From Sorex araneus (Eukaryota > Chordata > Mammalia > Eulipotyphla > Soricidae): a stretch of 64,000 nt of DNA. The stretch is taken from the NCBI RefSeq assembly GCF_027595985.1, contig NC_073306.1, positions 80,886,599 through 80,950,598 on the forward strand, in the 5' to 3' direction. Made by a program: the position numbers and the translations under genes. Within the stretch, counting starts at the first letter, position 1. Each line of letters begins with the position of its first letter. This document shows, piece by piece, positions 11,561 through 25,100 of the stretch. Under the pieces are notes generated by a model that saw only the letters and a program-made list of their open reading frames with translations, did not search any database and was not told where the DNA came from.

Positions 11561-11951
11561 AAAGTGTTTATATCCTATTAAAATTTTTTCCATATATGTA
11601 TATAATAATGTTTTTGCATTGTATTCCTTTTTTCAGTGTATTATAGAATGCTTCAGTGATGCAAAACAATAAATCAAGGAAAGGAAAATGTGATTGTAGT
11701 CCTGGAAAACACTGCAGGTAGACGGCCTGTGGCCTCTTCTAGTGACCCCAGTGATACGGGCTTGATGGTTCACTGGCCATCAGCGCAATACCCAATGGTG
11801 CTTGGGGATCATGTGGTGTTGGCATAGAATTTAGGATCGCTTACATATTGGACATGTGCTTGGACCACCTGAATTATCTTCTCTCCCCCATCACCACTAC
11901 CCCCCCACCCCATCTTCCATTCGTCGTTAATGCCCTGAAATTTCAATTGCT

Positions 11952-12116
11952 ATGTTTGTTTGTTTGGGTGCCACACCTGGAGATACTCTGGGGTTACTCT
12001 GACTCTGCATTCAGGAATTACTCCTGGTTGTGCTTCAGGGACCATATGCGAAGCCAGGGATCAAAGGTCATCCACATGCAAGGCAAGCATCCTACCCTCT
12101 GTACTTTCTGGCCTAA
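11952..12116 (-). mobile_element. tRNA-derived SINE, diverged
   Basis: Antisense: gggtgccacacctggagata, caggaattactcctgg, gggaccatatgcgaagcc, catgcaaggcaagcatccta. Confidence 0.85.
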
Positions 12117-12297
12117 AAATGTTATTTTTAGTAGTTGTTAATAGGAAAGATAGTAATGAATAAACTTAATATATAAAACCACTTGTGTCAGATTTTGACT
12201 TTCAGATATTCTTTAGATTGTTTTAATACTATGGTTTTATTTCTGTAATTGTTCATCAAACAAGCATTTCTATGTGTCCTTTTTGCTCTTTTCTCAG

Positions 12298-12405
12298 ATT
12301 GTGACATAATTAGCAACTGTTTAATCCAAGGAAAACATGGCTGATAGTAGTGGAAAAGAGAAAATAAAATGGACAACCACAATTATCATTAGCTCATCTC
12401 TTAAG
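12298..12405 (+). CDS. SPO16: SPO16 exon 2 (first coding exon; ATG at 12337)
   Basis: A pyrimidine tract ending ttttctcag precedes the exon. About 39 nt of 5' UTR are followed by ATG at 12337-12339, and the exon ends CTTAAG before gtaaag. It encodes residues 1-23 and ends in phase 0. The preceding exon must be non-coding and lie in or near the 7.8-8.6 kb CpG island. Confidence 0.9.
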
Positions 12406-13873
12406 GTAAAGAGGCATTAGGCCATTCGTTGATTTTTTTTTTTTAAACAACAACAACAACAACATTCATTTGATCCCCAGCACCCTGATCTCCTTCAAGA
12501 GTAATCCCTGAATGCAGAGCCAGGAGTCAGTCCTAGGCACTATAAGGTATTGCCGCCACCTGCCGCTCACCCCGCCCATAATAAAGACCAAAATAAAATT
12601 GATAGAACATTATATATTAATCTTTATCTTGAATGTATTTTAAAGATAATGATTATAAACCTTACTGAATTCTTTTTTAAATCATATTTTCCTAAATATG
12701 AACCTTGGAATTTAGCACAGCGGTTGGGCGGTTGCCTTTCACGCGACCGACCTGAGTTCGATTCCTCTGCCCCTCTCAGAGAGCCCGGCAAGCTACCGAG
12801 AGTATCGAGCTCTCGAGGCAGAGCCTGGCAAGCTACCTGTGTGTATTGGATATGCCAAAAACAGTAACAATAAGTCTCTCAATGAGAGACGTTACTTATG
12901 CCCGCTCGAACAAATCGATGAGCAACGGGATGACAGTGATATTTAAACACCATGGTTTATAGTTGTTCATAATACAGTTGTCATGAGCACTTTGTGTTCC
13001 AACACCAATCCCACCACCAGTGTGACCTTCCCTCCACCACTGTTTTGTTTTTCATCCATCCCAAGCCTGCCCCCTTAGAAGGCACAAAATATTGCTGTTA
13101 TAACAAAGTGACTAATGCAATTATTAAAAAAAATACTTCAGTAAAAGAAACTTGTGAAAAATGTTATATTTCACAAGGGAATCACTGAAGTCATTGTCTA
13201 AGAATATACTAAGCTTTTTTATTGCTAATTGAGCCTTCTGTGGTTTTTCAGTTTTGTTTGTTTTGAGCTTAATTGGCTTCTATGCTACTTTTCCATATAA
13301 TATGGTGTGATCCTACTGAGCTGTCAGTATCGTGGAATTGTATGTGGCTGTGCACTCCAGGAACTCCAGAATCTGTAGAACTGGGTCAGAGTACACGGGG
13401 CTGTGGCTGTGGGTTGTGGGTGTGTCTGCTGGGGCTTCCAGAAGTATTCGAGCCAGGGGAATCACCACCTCTGAACCTTGGAAATTTTCTAGTTTTTTTC
13501 TAATTGTGTTCTGATAGTGATGCTAAATGGGCTTCGTAACAGTAATGCAAGTACATATGTATGGTAAAATATTTTGACAAGATAAACAACAAACTGATGT
13601 GTCTGGCTTTAGGATCATTGGGAGGAGTTATTTCCTGCAGTTTGGAGGGGAGGGAGTATGAAGTTGAATGCCTGAATCAGTCTACAAGTTTTTGGTTTGT
13701 TATTTGGGCCACGCCTGACAGTTCTCAGGGGCCATGCCTGACTCTCTGCTCAGAGGTGTTGCTTCTGAAGATACCTAAGGACCATGGAGTGCTTGGGCCT
13801 TCCCCATGCAAAGCATGTGATCTTGTCCTCAAAACTATCTACCTAGTTCCAGAATGAGTTACTGGGTTGTTTT

Positions 13874-13905
<32 letters not shown>

Positions 13906-16072
13906 TGTTGAGGATCAAATCCAGACGTACTTCCGCTGAGCCATATCCTTGGCCTACAGCTATTTTTATTTATTTTTATGGTTGTCACTGGGGTCAGTCA
14001 TACCCAGTGGAGCTTGGAATAGGAAGGGTCGGGTTCTATAGATCTAATTCAGTTACTCTCCCACTTGAGCCATATCCCCAAGCCCATAGATAACGTTTAA
14101 CTCCTTGATTGACAAGATACTTCCATTTCCCTGATTCTTTCAGATTTTCTTTCAGATTTTTTCTGATTTCTGATTCTTTCAGATTTCAGGTATTCTTTCA
14201 GATACCAGCTTATGTCTAAAATGAGGCAGCAAGAAATGTTTTCTCCATGATAAAAAGGAGAAAGAAGAGTAAGACCTTTAAGATTAGCAGAGGGTGGGAG
14301 TGGGAGGTTGCTGGGGACAGAACCCAGAGCTTCATATGCAAGACATGTACTCTACCAGTGAGCTACATCCATGGACCTTAAATAAGACTAATCCAGCTTA
14401 AATATTCTTTCATTGCCTCATTGAACTATACTTTACCTTGTTGGCTTTAGCCACTTTACTCCATAACACATGCCATTTTAAGATTGCCTTCATCCTTCAC
14501 TGGGATTTCTCATGTTTAATTTTGTTATGTTTCTGGGAAATGTTATTTCTTCTTACATTCTTTGATCTTTCACTCATCTGCAGCAGTATGTAAATTATTT
14601 TTATATTTTATATAATATGAGAATTTAAAATTTATGTGGCAAGGAAATTTACTCTTAGGTATAAAGGAGTTTTCCTGTAAAATTTACAATGTCAACATGG
14701 CTCTAATGTTAATATTCTGAATTTGTGAATTGCTTGGATCAAAAAACAAAATACAACTTTCTGCTACTCACAGGAAACAGCTCCAAAGGAAAATACTGGT
14801 TGCCTCAGTGCTTTGGTCAGAATTTAAGGGTTTGTTTTCACTGGACATTGCCTGAACAATTGTTTTATGGGAAGGGTACTGAAGGGTACTCCCAACCTGT
14901 ATTTAGGAGACCCAGGGAGACCTTGCCTGGCAATTCTAGACCAACTATGCCAATGTTCAATTTGAGAGCCTGAGGATGCCATGCTGCTCAGGCTCTGCAT
15001 TGCTATGCATTATCTGGGCTTGAAGGCTCCCAGGACTGCACTTGGTGATGCTTGAGACACCACATGGTGCTGGGGACTAAACTGGGGTGTTTTCATGTAA
15101 GGGATGTGCCTTAACTCCTGCACTGTGGATCCTCCCTTGAATTATTTCTTTATAGCACATGTAAGAGTGGAGATCATGTAGTACATATCTTTCTCCTTCT
15201 GATTTATGTTATTAGCATGACTCCTTCCAGTTTCATATATATGTGTATGTATTTTTGTATATATATTCACACACATCTTTAATTTTTAATTTTTTTAATT
15301 TTAAAAAATTTTATAAAGTAGTTCACAATATTTTATTACATTTAATATTCAAACACCAATTCCACCACCATTACACCTTCCCACCACTATAATTCGAAAC
15401 CCCAATCCCAAACCCCAATCCCTGACTCAAAGCAGAACTGAAATAATATAATATTTCCCTCTAAGGATGGTTGCCTCCTACTTTGAATCCCATCAAGTAT
15501 GGACACACCATATCCATTTGAAGTGCCATTTCATCGGTTGTTGGACACTAGAGTTTCTAAGTTTTGGCTGTTGTAAATAGAACTGCAATGAACATGGTTG
15601 TGCATATATCTTCTCTGATTAGAGTTTTGCAGTAAAATCAAAGAATTTGGGATTATTTAAAGTGTGATTAATTAAGAAAATTACAGATTTTGGATGATTG
15701 CACCTGTGTACACAATATTAGAAAACAAAGCAGATTAATGGACAAAGAGGTTTAAAAAACAAAACAGTGGGCATTAGTAATAAAACTGAAATGATCAGAG
15801 GGAAAGAGGGTGGGAGAGATGAATCAGGGTGGAGACTATCTAATAAATGGTAGTACATGTTTAAGTTGAGAAATAAGTATTTAAAACTTGTGGCCCATAT
15901 TTATAGCACAGTGGGCAGGGTACTTGTACATGGACAACCTGGGTTCTATCCCTGGCACCCCATCTGGTCCCTTGAGCACCACCAGGAGTGATCCCTGGGT
16001 GCAGAGCCAGGGGTGAGCCCTGAGAACTGTGGGGTGTGGCCCCAAACCAAAACAAATTAAAAACTTGTTTGT

Positions 16073-16106
<34 letters not shown>

Positions 16107-19100
16107 CCCAAAAAAACAGAAAAAAGGGAAAATACAGCAACGTCAATGCTTTAAAATTTTTATTATAGCTTCTATTATAAAAATTACAACAGGTACAACA
16201 GGTAATATGACTACAATAGTATTATTTACATGGTTTTGATTTTTTAAAACAGTTACTATGCCATCACTACCACAAATAAAATTGTATTATTTGTAACACT
16301 ATAATATTATTTTCATGGTTTTAATGAACAGTACTACTATACCATCACTTCCAGCCAAGATTCTCCGTCACCATCCCTGTGCACATATCTAGTCTTCCTC
16401 TTACCTTTTCCCCTGTAAACCCTGACCTGCCTCAGTTTTGTAACTAAGGCCAAATGTACTCAGTCTCATTTGATCTTGTCTATACCTTTATTTTGTTTCT
16501 CTGTATGAGAGATGAATGAGATCATCTGGTATTTGTTCCCTTTTCTCAGACTTAACATGATGCCCTCCAGTTACTTTTAAGTTGCAGCAAAGTACAAGAT
16601 TTTTTATTTCTGCTATCTATATTTGATTCCATTGTCTATTCCATTATATCTATGTACTACAACTTACCCATTCATTGATTGTTGAGCATTTGAGTTCTTT
16701 TTTTTTTTTTTTTTGCGCGTCACACCCAGCGATGCTCAGGGGTTACTCCTGGCTTTGCACTCAGGAATTACTCCTGGCCGTGCTTGGGGGACCATATGGG
16801 ATGCTGGGGATCGAACCGGGGTCGGCCGCGTGCAAGGCAAACGCCCTACCCGCTGTGCTATCGCTCTGGCCCCTTGAGTTATTTTCATATCCTGGCTGTT
16901 GCACTTAATGCTGCACTATACATAGGTGGGCATAAGGTTTTCTTTTTAATTATTTTGTGCCCTTGGGATAGATGCTAAGAAGTGGGATCACAGGGTCATA
17001 GGTAAATTCTATTCTTAGTTTTATGAGAAGTCTTCATACTGATTCCTATAAAGGCTGAACCAGATGACATTTCTATCAACAGTGAGAGGTTGTTTTTTTC
17101 ACCTCATCCCTGACAATCCCTGATTGTTTCTTGTCTTTTTGAGATGTCATTTTTAAGAGGTCTAAGTGGTTTTATTAAATGTTTCATGAATCAGACAGCA
17201 ATCTCATTTAACAAGTAAAATGATATGTCATTGTTACGGGTATGAGATAAGTCATTGCCATTTTGACTTGCATTTCCCTAACAAGTGATTCTGAACACTT
17301 TTTTCACATGTCCTCTTTGGAGAAGTGTCTAGTGGGGGCAGGACACTCCCTGTGAGACTGGCATAGGCATGAGGGTTCATTAGAGGTTCATCAGAGGGCT
17401 ATGTGGCATTTGGAATCCAACTCACAGCCCTGAACATGTTGAACATGTTCTCTTCCACTTGGGTTATTTCCAAGGCCCGTGTAGTTCTTTGCAAGTTTTT
17501 GCTTGTTTTTTGTTTTGTTTTTGTGTTACCCTGACGGGTCATTCCTGATAGTGCTTGAAAGGACCATATGTGGTACCAGGTACTGAACTGAAGTGGTTGC
17601 AAGCAAGGAAAAGTACCTAAACCCATGTACTTTGGCCCCCTTGCAGCTCTTTTGGTAAGATTTCTACCTGAAAATGAAATTCTTAATTTGCCTGAAAATA
17701 GTAAACATGCCTGTTTTAAAGTGTGCATCTGATAGCCTCACAATATGGATCCCCATATGAGGTTATTTCTATTGCATGTTTCCTGATAGTTCTCTTTCAT
17801 GTAATGTCTCTGGTTTTTATTGTATATTGGAATTTGTATTTGAAAATATGTAGAAATAATTTGAGACATATTAGTGCAGCGGGTAGAGCGTTTGCCTTGC
17901 ACTTGGCTGATCCGGGTTCAATTCCTCCACCCCTTTTGGAGCCCAGCAAGCTACCGAGAGTATCTTGCCCGCACAGCAGAGCCTGGCAAACTACCCCTGG
18001 CGTATTCAATATGCCAAAAACAGTAACAAGAAGTCCCATAATGGAGACATTACTGGTGCCTGCTCAAGCAAATCCGATGAGCAACGGGATGGCAGTGACA
18101 GTGATACAGTGAATTTGAGATCTGTAATTGTGTTCTGTTCCTCCATTCCTCCAGAAAAGCTTTAAGTTTGGCCGTCAAACCCCTAATAATGCAAGTATAG
18201 TTGCCTGATTTAAGTAAGTACAGTACTTGCATTTCAGTTTCAGATAAACAATTTAGTGTAAGTATATTCTAAATATAGCATAGGACATACTTAAACTACT
18301 GTTACTTATCTGAAATTCAAATTTAAATAGGTGTTCTGTATATTTGTTAAATATGGCAATGTAAGAGTAATACATCTGTTTTTGGCAGGGGGGTGGGTAG
18401 TTGGGCCACACTCAGTGGTGCTCAGGGTTACTCCTTGGTTCTCACTCAGGAATCACTCCTACTGGGCCTGGGAGAACATATGGGATGCTGGGAATCGAAC
18501 CTGTGTCTGCTGCCTGCAAGATAAGCACCTGTACTCTCTATCCAGCCCCCATATGTCCAAGAGCAGAGCCAGGAGTAAAGCATTGAGCACCTCCAGGTGT
18601 ACCTATTGTATGTAGTAAATTGTATAAAGTAAATAGACTTGTCTCCTCTATATCTAAAATACTATTTAGGAGAAAGTTGAAATCATCTATTTTCTTTATT
18701 CTGTCATTCAGATGAGGAGATCTGGTTGAGAAAGATTGCTCCAGGAAGTTCGTCTGCAAGGTGGTTGGGAGTAATTTAGTATCATCTTAATATAATTTTA
18801 TGGATTAAAATGGTTTGATGCAAGCCTGCAGACCCTATGAGAGATGTTCTACTTTTGTCAAAAGCTCTATTCAGCCTCTCATCTGCTGTTTCCTGAAATG
18901 GCAGATGCCCTCAGGGAAGAAATGGCCTAAATGCTGGACATGCATCTTTGAAATTATGTTTAGATACTGGCTTTGTAATTTTCTAGAAACTAGCTAACTC
19001 TGTGATACATTCAACACATTTTTAGAATTGTCTAGCTAATCTAGTTGTCAGCAGGTGCATTACCTAAATTACTTAGTCTGCCATTGCTGGAAATACTGTA

Positions 19101-22100
19101 AAAATTTAAAACTACAGGAAAAAGCTCATAGTAAAAGACAGTTAAATTGTATGTCAGGATTTGTTTTAGTGACACACAATATTTTTTTAAGATGAGGCAT
19201 ATACTTAATACATAATTCCAGACAGGGCAGTTAAATTTTAAGTGCTCTGAGGCAGAATATTAAATTGAATATAGCTAATGCATTTGTATCTACATGGACT
19301 GGAGCGATAGCACAACGGGTATGGCATTCACCTTATACGTGGCCAACCCGGGTTTGATTCCTCCGTCCCTCTCACAGAGCCCGGCAAGCTACCAAGAGTA
19401 TCCCGCCCACATGACTGAGCCTGGCAAGCTTGCCGTGGCGTTTTCAATATGCTAAAAACAACAAGTTTCACAATGGAGTCATTACTGGTGCCCACTTGAG
19501 CAAATCGATGAACAACAGGACGACTGTACTAACAGTGCTAATGAAACTTAATAATCTTGAACTTTAACCAATCAAGAAACTCTTTATTTTTGTTTTTTAT
19601 TTGTTGGGCCACACCTGGAGGTGCTCAGTGCTTTACTCCTGGCTCTGCTCTTAGGGGTCACTCCTGATGGGGCTTGGGGGCCATATGCGGTACCAGGGAT
19701 GAAACCTGGGTTGGCCGTGTGCAAAGCAAGCACCCTGCGTACTGTACTACTGCTCCAGCTCCAGGAAACACTCTTAAACTGCTTAGAAGTTGGTGTCTTG
19801 GGGCTGGAGCAATGCCAGGAGTAATTTCTAAGTGCAGAGCCAGGAGTAACACCTGAGCATCGCTGGGTGTGACCCAAAAAGGAAAAAAAGTGTCTTGGAT
19901 TCGATCCCTGGAATCCCATATGGTCCCCTGAGCACTGTCCTGAGTGCAGAGCCAAGAGTAACCCCTAACATTGCCAGGTGTGGCCCAAAACAAAAATCTC
20001 AAGAAGTTAGTGTCCTGAGTTAAAAGATGAAATTGCTCATGTGATAAAGAAATACAGCACGTAAGTCAACTATCCTTTTGTTGTCTTCATATGTTTTCTA
20101 TCTTCATACATGTTTTCTATCTAGTTTAAGACATTTGGAAGTATACTAAAAGTAATTACAATATGAAGCAAATGAATTAGAGAATTAGAGTGGTCTCCTG
20201 TGCAGTATCATGTATCTGGCACTTTATGATTTTCTCAGTTGTTATAGAAAGACACCATTCCAACTTCCAGATATAGATTAATGCCCCTGGGATCTATGTC
20301 CAATTGTTCTTTAAAAGGAAGTTTGTGTTTACTCAGGCTCTTATCATTTTGTTCTTTAATAGTGTCCTAATTTCTATAAGTAACATATATTTACAGCTCA
20401 TTTTTCAAATCTAAGATTAGTAATAGAACTACATATTTTTAATTGTAAAGAACACATTGAATGATTTTTTTTCTTTTTGGGTCACATCTGGTGATGCACA
20501 GGGGTTACTCCTGGCTCTGCACTCAGGAATTACTCCTGGTGGTGCTCGGGGACCATATGGGATGCTGGGAATTGAACCCAGGTTGGCCGTGTGCAAGGCA
20601 AATGCCCTACCCGTTGTGCTGTCATTCCAGCATTTAAATAGTCTCATTAAAAAGTTATTAAGTTTTTATTACCTATAAAAACCTAATGTGTGTGTTAAGT
20701 ATGTATTTCTGATTTTTTTTTAAAGAATTATGAAGTTGCAACTGCCATAGAAAATCGAGGCCACAAAGTTCGATACTCAGATTCAGTGGAAAATGGATCA
20801 GTTATATTTTCTCTTTCTGGTACAGTATATTAGCTTTAAGTTTTTTAAAAAGCATATGGGTACTGGGCTGGAGAAAGTACAGGAGGTAAGCCACGTCTTT
20901 TGCATGTGGTTGGACAGGTTTGATCCCCAGAACTGTGTATGGTTCCTGAGCACTGCCAGAAACAATCACTTAGCACAGAGCCGGGAATGTGCCACTATGT
21001 ATCTATACACAGGCACACACAGACACATACAAGTGCATGCACGTACATATATATCCAATTTTAAATTTATTAAATATTACATTTAATATTTAGTAACCAA
21101 GTAATAAGCTTATGGTGGTCATCTTTTGGGAGTGAGAAATGTATGAAACTTCATTACTGCTGCAGAAGCAGTATATATGGTTAGTTAGAAAATATAGTCC
21201 ATTCTAGTTTAGATGCTGAAATAGAATTGAATTGGGGAGATCTAGTAGAGAATGATAAAAATTGCTTCCATTGGAACTACAATGAAAATATAGCCAGACC
21301 ACACTTCCTTGAGAATCAATACTTTGACATTAGAATACTGCTTATATTAACAGAGGCCAACACTACAATATTCAGTGGTAAAAGTCCATAAGGGACATAG
21401 AATATCTTTATCATTTTGCTGGAGACAGCATATATAAAACTAAAAGAACCCTATGGTCACAAATACTGCTCCTGAAATCTTTAAACTCACTTTGGTGAGT
21501 CATGGACAAAATAAAGAATTAGATTAAGAATGAGAGGGCCAGGACATGGGAAGCAGCCTGTTCTACCTGTTCTTGGGAAAGACAGACATGATTGAAGAGA
21601 CCTACATGAAGGATTTTTTTGCGGGGGGGGGGGGAGGGGGGGCGGGGAGGGGGTCATACCTGGCGATGCATAGGGGTTACTCCTGGCTCTGCACTCAGGA
21701 ATCACCCCTGTCAGTGCTCAGGGGACCATATGGGATGCTGGGAATCGAAACCGGGTCGGCCACGTGCAAGGCAAATGCCCTATCCACTGTGCTATTGCTC
21801 CAGCCCCACATGAAGGATTTTTATCAGGAGGATTACAAATAGTCTAGCAGAGATCTTCGAAGAAACAGCACTTTCAAAATCTGGAAATAGACTGCCAGGT
21901 TGCAAGTGGTTCAATGTTAACTCTCTTCATTGTGGTTTAGGAGACCCCCTCAACCATTTTTTGTGAATACCTATTTTGTGCTTTGGCCACTTTATTTACT
22001 AAGTGTATTGATTTATATTTTATGTTCTATTAGAAAGAGTTCTGCAAGGAGTTATTAAAGGCTTAAGTCTAACTTTAGTTATTCCAACTTAAATATCATT

Positions 22101-25100
22101 ATAATATGGAAAATTAACTTTGAATATATAGACTATCTCAGAAGACTGGAGTGCAAGTCTTCCATGTGTTAAGCCCCAAGTTCAACTCTGGTACCTGCCC
22201 CAATAACTTTTGTTATATAAATACATTGATATTATTTGCTATATTAATATATTTAATGATACAATTAATTCATAAGAATAATAATTACATTTGTTCATCA
22301 GAATTACAATTAGGCACATCTTTACTTGGAAAAAATGCTTATTCATGCAAAATCATTTTTTGATATTTAGTGATATATAAAGTTACCCCTTTATACATGT
22401 CATTTGAGAGAACTATTTTGACATTGATGACTATATCTGTAGCTATTTTTGCTGATTTTACTGAATTTAAAATATTTTGAGATGTATTTTTTTTTTTTAC
22501 AATTTACTTTTTCTAGGAGTTGCATTTTTATTGATGGATACTAAAGAATGTTTTACATTAGCTGAAGAAATATATCTAGCCAAAATTGAGAAGTTTATTA
22601 ACACTCACCAAAATAGTTTTTTGGTTCTGTCTGCTTCACTCCATGGACCCGAGGAATGGAAACTGATGTTCAGGATTCAGCAGAGGTATGGGAGAATAAC
22701 ATTATAGACTTATTTTTCTTAAATTATATTTTATTTGAGCTCTGATTTCTTTAGGAAGGTGAGCTTTATTTTGCCAAAGATAAAATTTGGCATATGAACA
22801 TGTCATAATGAAACGCAAGCCAAAGGCTAATCTGGATCATTGTGACAAGTTTCAGGGTTTATGCAAATTTATAGGCGCTTCTAATAGACAAACCAGAACA
22901 TTTTTCAGTCTGGCTCTAAAGCCAACATCAGATTTTCTGTGAGAATAAAGCAGGACATAAATGACATAAACGAGTAAGCAAATAGCATATTAAGAGGTTC
23001 TTTTCTTTCCAATTTTTCAAAATAATAGATGTAAGTTGTATGATTTCTTTAACTGATGAATATTTTTCCAGATTCCTGGGTAGCAACTTATGGATACTTC
23101 CAGTACATAACGCAGCAAATGCCATTAATCTTATGTGCACTATAGCTAAGGTGAGTTACTTGAGGGAAATGACATATTTATATACAATGTAAGATGATTT
23201 ATTTTTGTTTTTTGGGCCACAGCCAGCTGTGCCCAGAGCTTACTCCAGGGACCATCTGGGGTGTCAGGAGTTGAAACTGAGTCAGCCATGTGCAAGGCAA
23301 GTGCAAGTGCCTTACCCACACTACTGTCACTCCAACCTGACACTGTAATATTTTTTGTTTGTTTGTATTTTGGCCACACCCGCTGTGTTCAGGACTTATT
23401 CCTGGCTCTTCACCAAAGGTCACTCCTGGTTGGCTTAGGGAAGCATACAGGGTGCCAGGAACTGAACCCATGTGCTGTGAGCTGTGTGCAAGGCAAGTGC
23501 CCTAACACTATACTATCTGTCTGGCCATATCACTGTTTAAGAGTTAGGCTTAATTTAGATTTAAAGATCCACACCCTCTCTAACAGGAATGACAAATACT
23601 CTGTTTCAATTGCTGTTTGAGTATACAACTCATTCTGAAGCCCGAACTCAGCCTCTGAAGTCATCTTCATTAACTCTCTATAGCTACTATTAAAAATAAC
23701 TTCAGAAAGAGAGAGACAGATATAGAAAGATTGCACTCATCTGTGGAATATAAAATAACAGAATAGGAGACTAACACCCAAGAGTAGTAGAGATAGGTAC
23801 CAGGAGGTTGGCTCCAAGGCTTGGAAGCTGGTCTCACACGCTGGAGGAAGGGACAGCACAGATAGAGAAGGGAACACCAGGTAAAATGTGGTTTGAGGAC
23901 CCACACGGGATGGGAGATGCGCACTGAAAATAGAATATAGACCAAACACGATGGCCACTCAGTGCCTCTGTTGCAAACCACAGTACCCAAAAGGAGAGAG
24001 AGATCAAAAGGGAATGCCCTGCCACAGAGGTGGGGTGGGGGGGGCTGGGGGGATGGGGTGGGAGGGTGGGAGGGACTGGGCACTGGTGGAGGGATGGAAA
24101 GAAAATGCAAACATGAAAGCTCCTAAGTTTGTAACTGTAACTCATGGTGATTCACTAATTAAAAAAAAAAAAGACTCTTCTTGAGCCAAAAGTGAATTTA
24201 ATTCTCTATGCATTGGGTTGAAGACTCAAACGGTTACTTAAATCTTCCTCCAAAGACTAAAGCAGCATTTCTCCTTTTTACAGTGCTCCACTTCTGACCT
24301 TTTCTTTCTGTGGCCTTCCTGTCCTATCAGTTGTCCCTGGTCTGGTGCTGTAGCCCTCATTTATATAGTTTTTACCTGTGGTCTTGGCTGAGAAATGCTG
24401 TTTATAGTGTATGTATTGACCAGACTGTAGTTGTGAACTGCCAGAGTATAGGCATATTGTTTTATAGAAGGTTCTTCACAATTGTTCACCTTTTTATGCT
24501 TGACCTAAGTGTGCCAACTTCCCACAGCAGAGAGAAGTGTTCTTAATTCTGCACTTGGAAAAAAATTCCATTGAAGCAGTTGTTATGGTATATGGATCTT
24601 TAGTTTGTGCATCTGAAATTAGGTAAAGACAGAAACGATGTATTTTCCTACTATTCTAAAAACTCAGGTAATTCCTCTACTAACTCATACTCTAATCTCA
24701 TTTAGTATCTAGAACCTAGAAAGATACTTAGATTTTTTGAATAAGGAAAAGCTACAGGGCTGGGGAGAGAATACAGCAAGTAGGGCATTTGCCTTGCATG
24801 CATTTGCCTTGCCTGTTCAATCCCCAGCGTTCCATACGGTCCCCAATCCATGCAAGGAGTGATTCCTGAATACAGAGTCAGGAATAACCCCTGAGCGCCA
24901 CTGGGTGTGCCATCCCCAAAGGAAAAAAGAAAAGCTAGGTGACTGCTGATGTGATCCCCTAAAAATACTTTATTTCTTTGAATACTGTTGCACATTTCAA
25001 TTTTCTTCCAGATCACCTCCAAACAATTTATAGATACCATCTGCTACAGAATGTCAACAACCAAAGCATATATCATTGAGCAAAGTCCTGTTTGGAAAAC

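Noticed and set aside
11730-11850. Possible further SINE in antisense
   Set aside because: Only weak similarity (gggatcatgtggtgttggca); too decayed to call.
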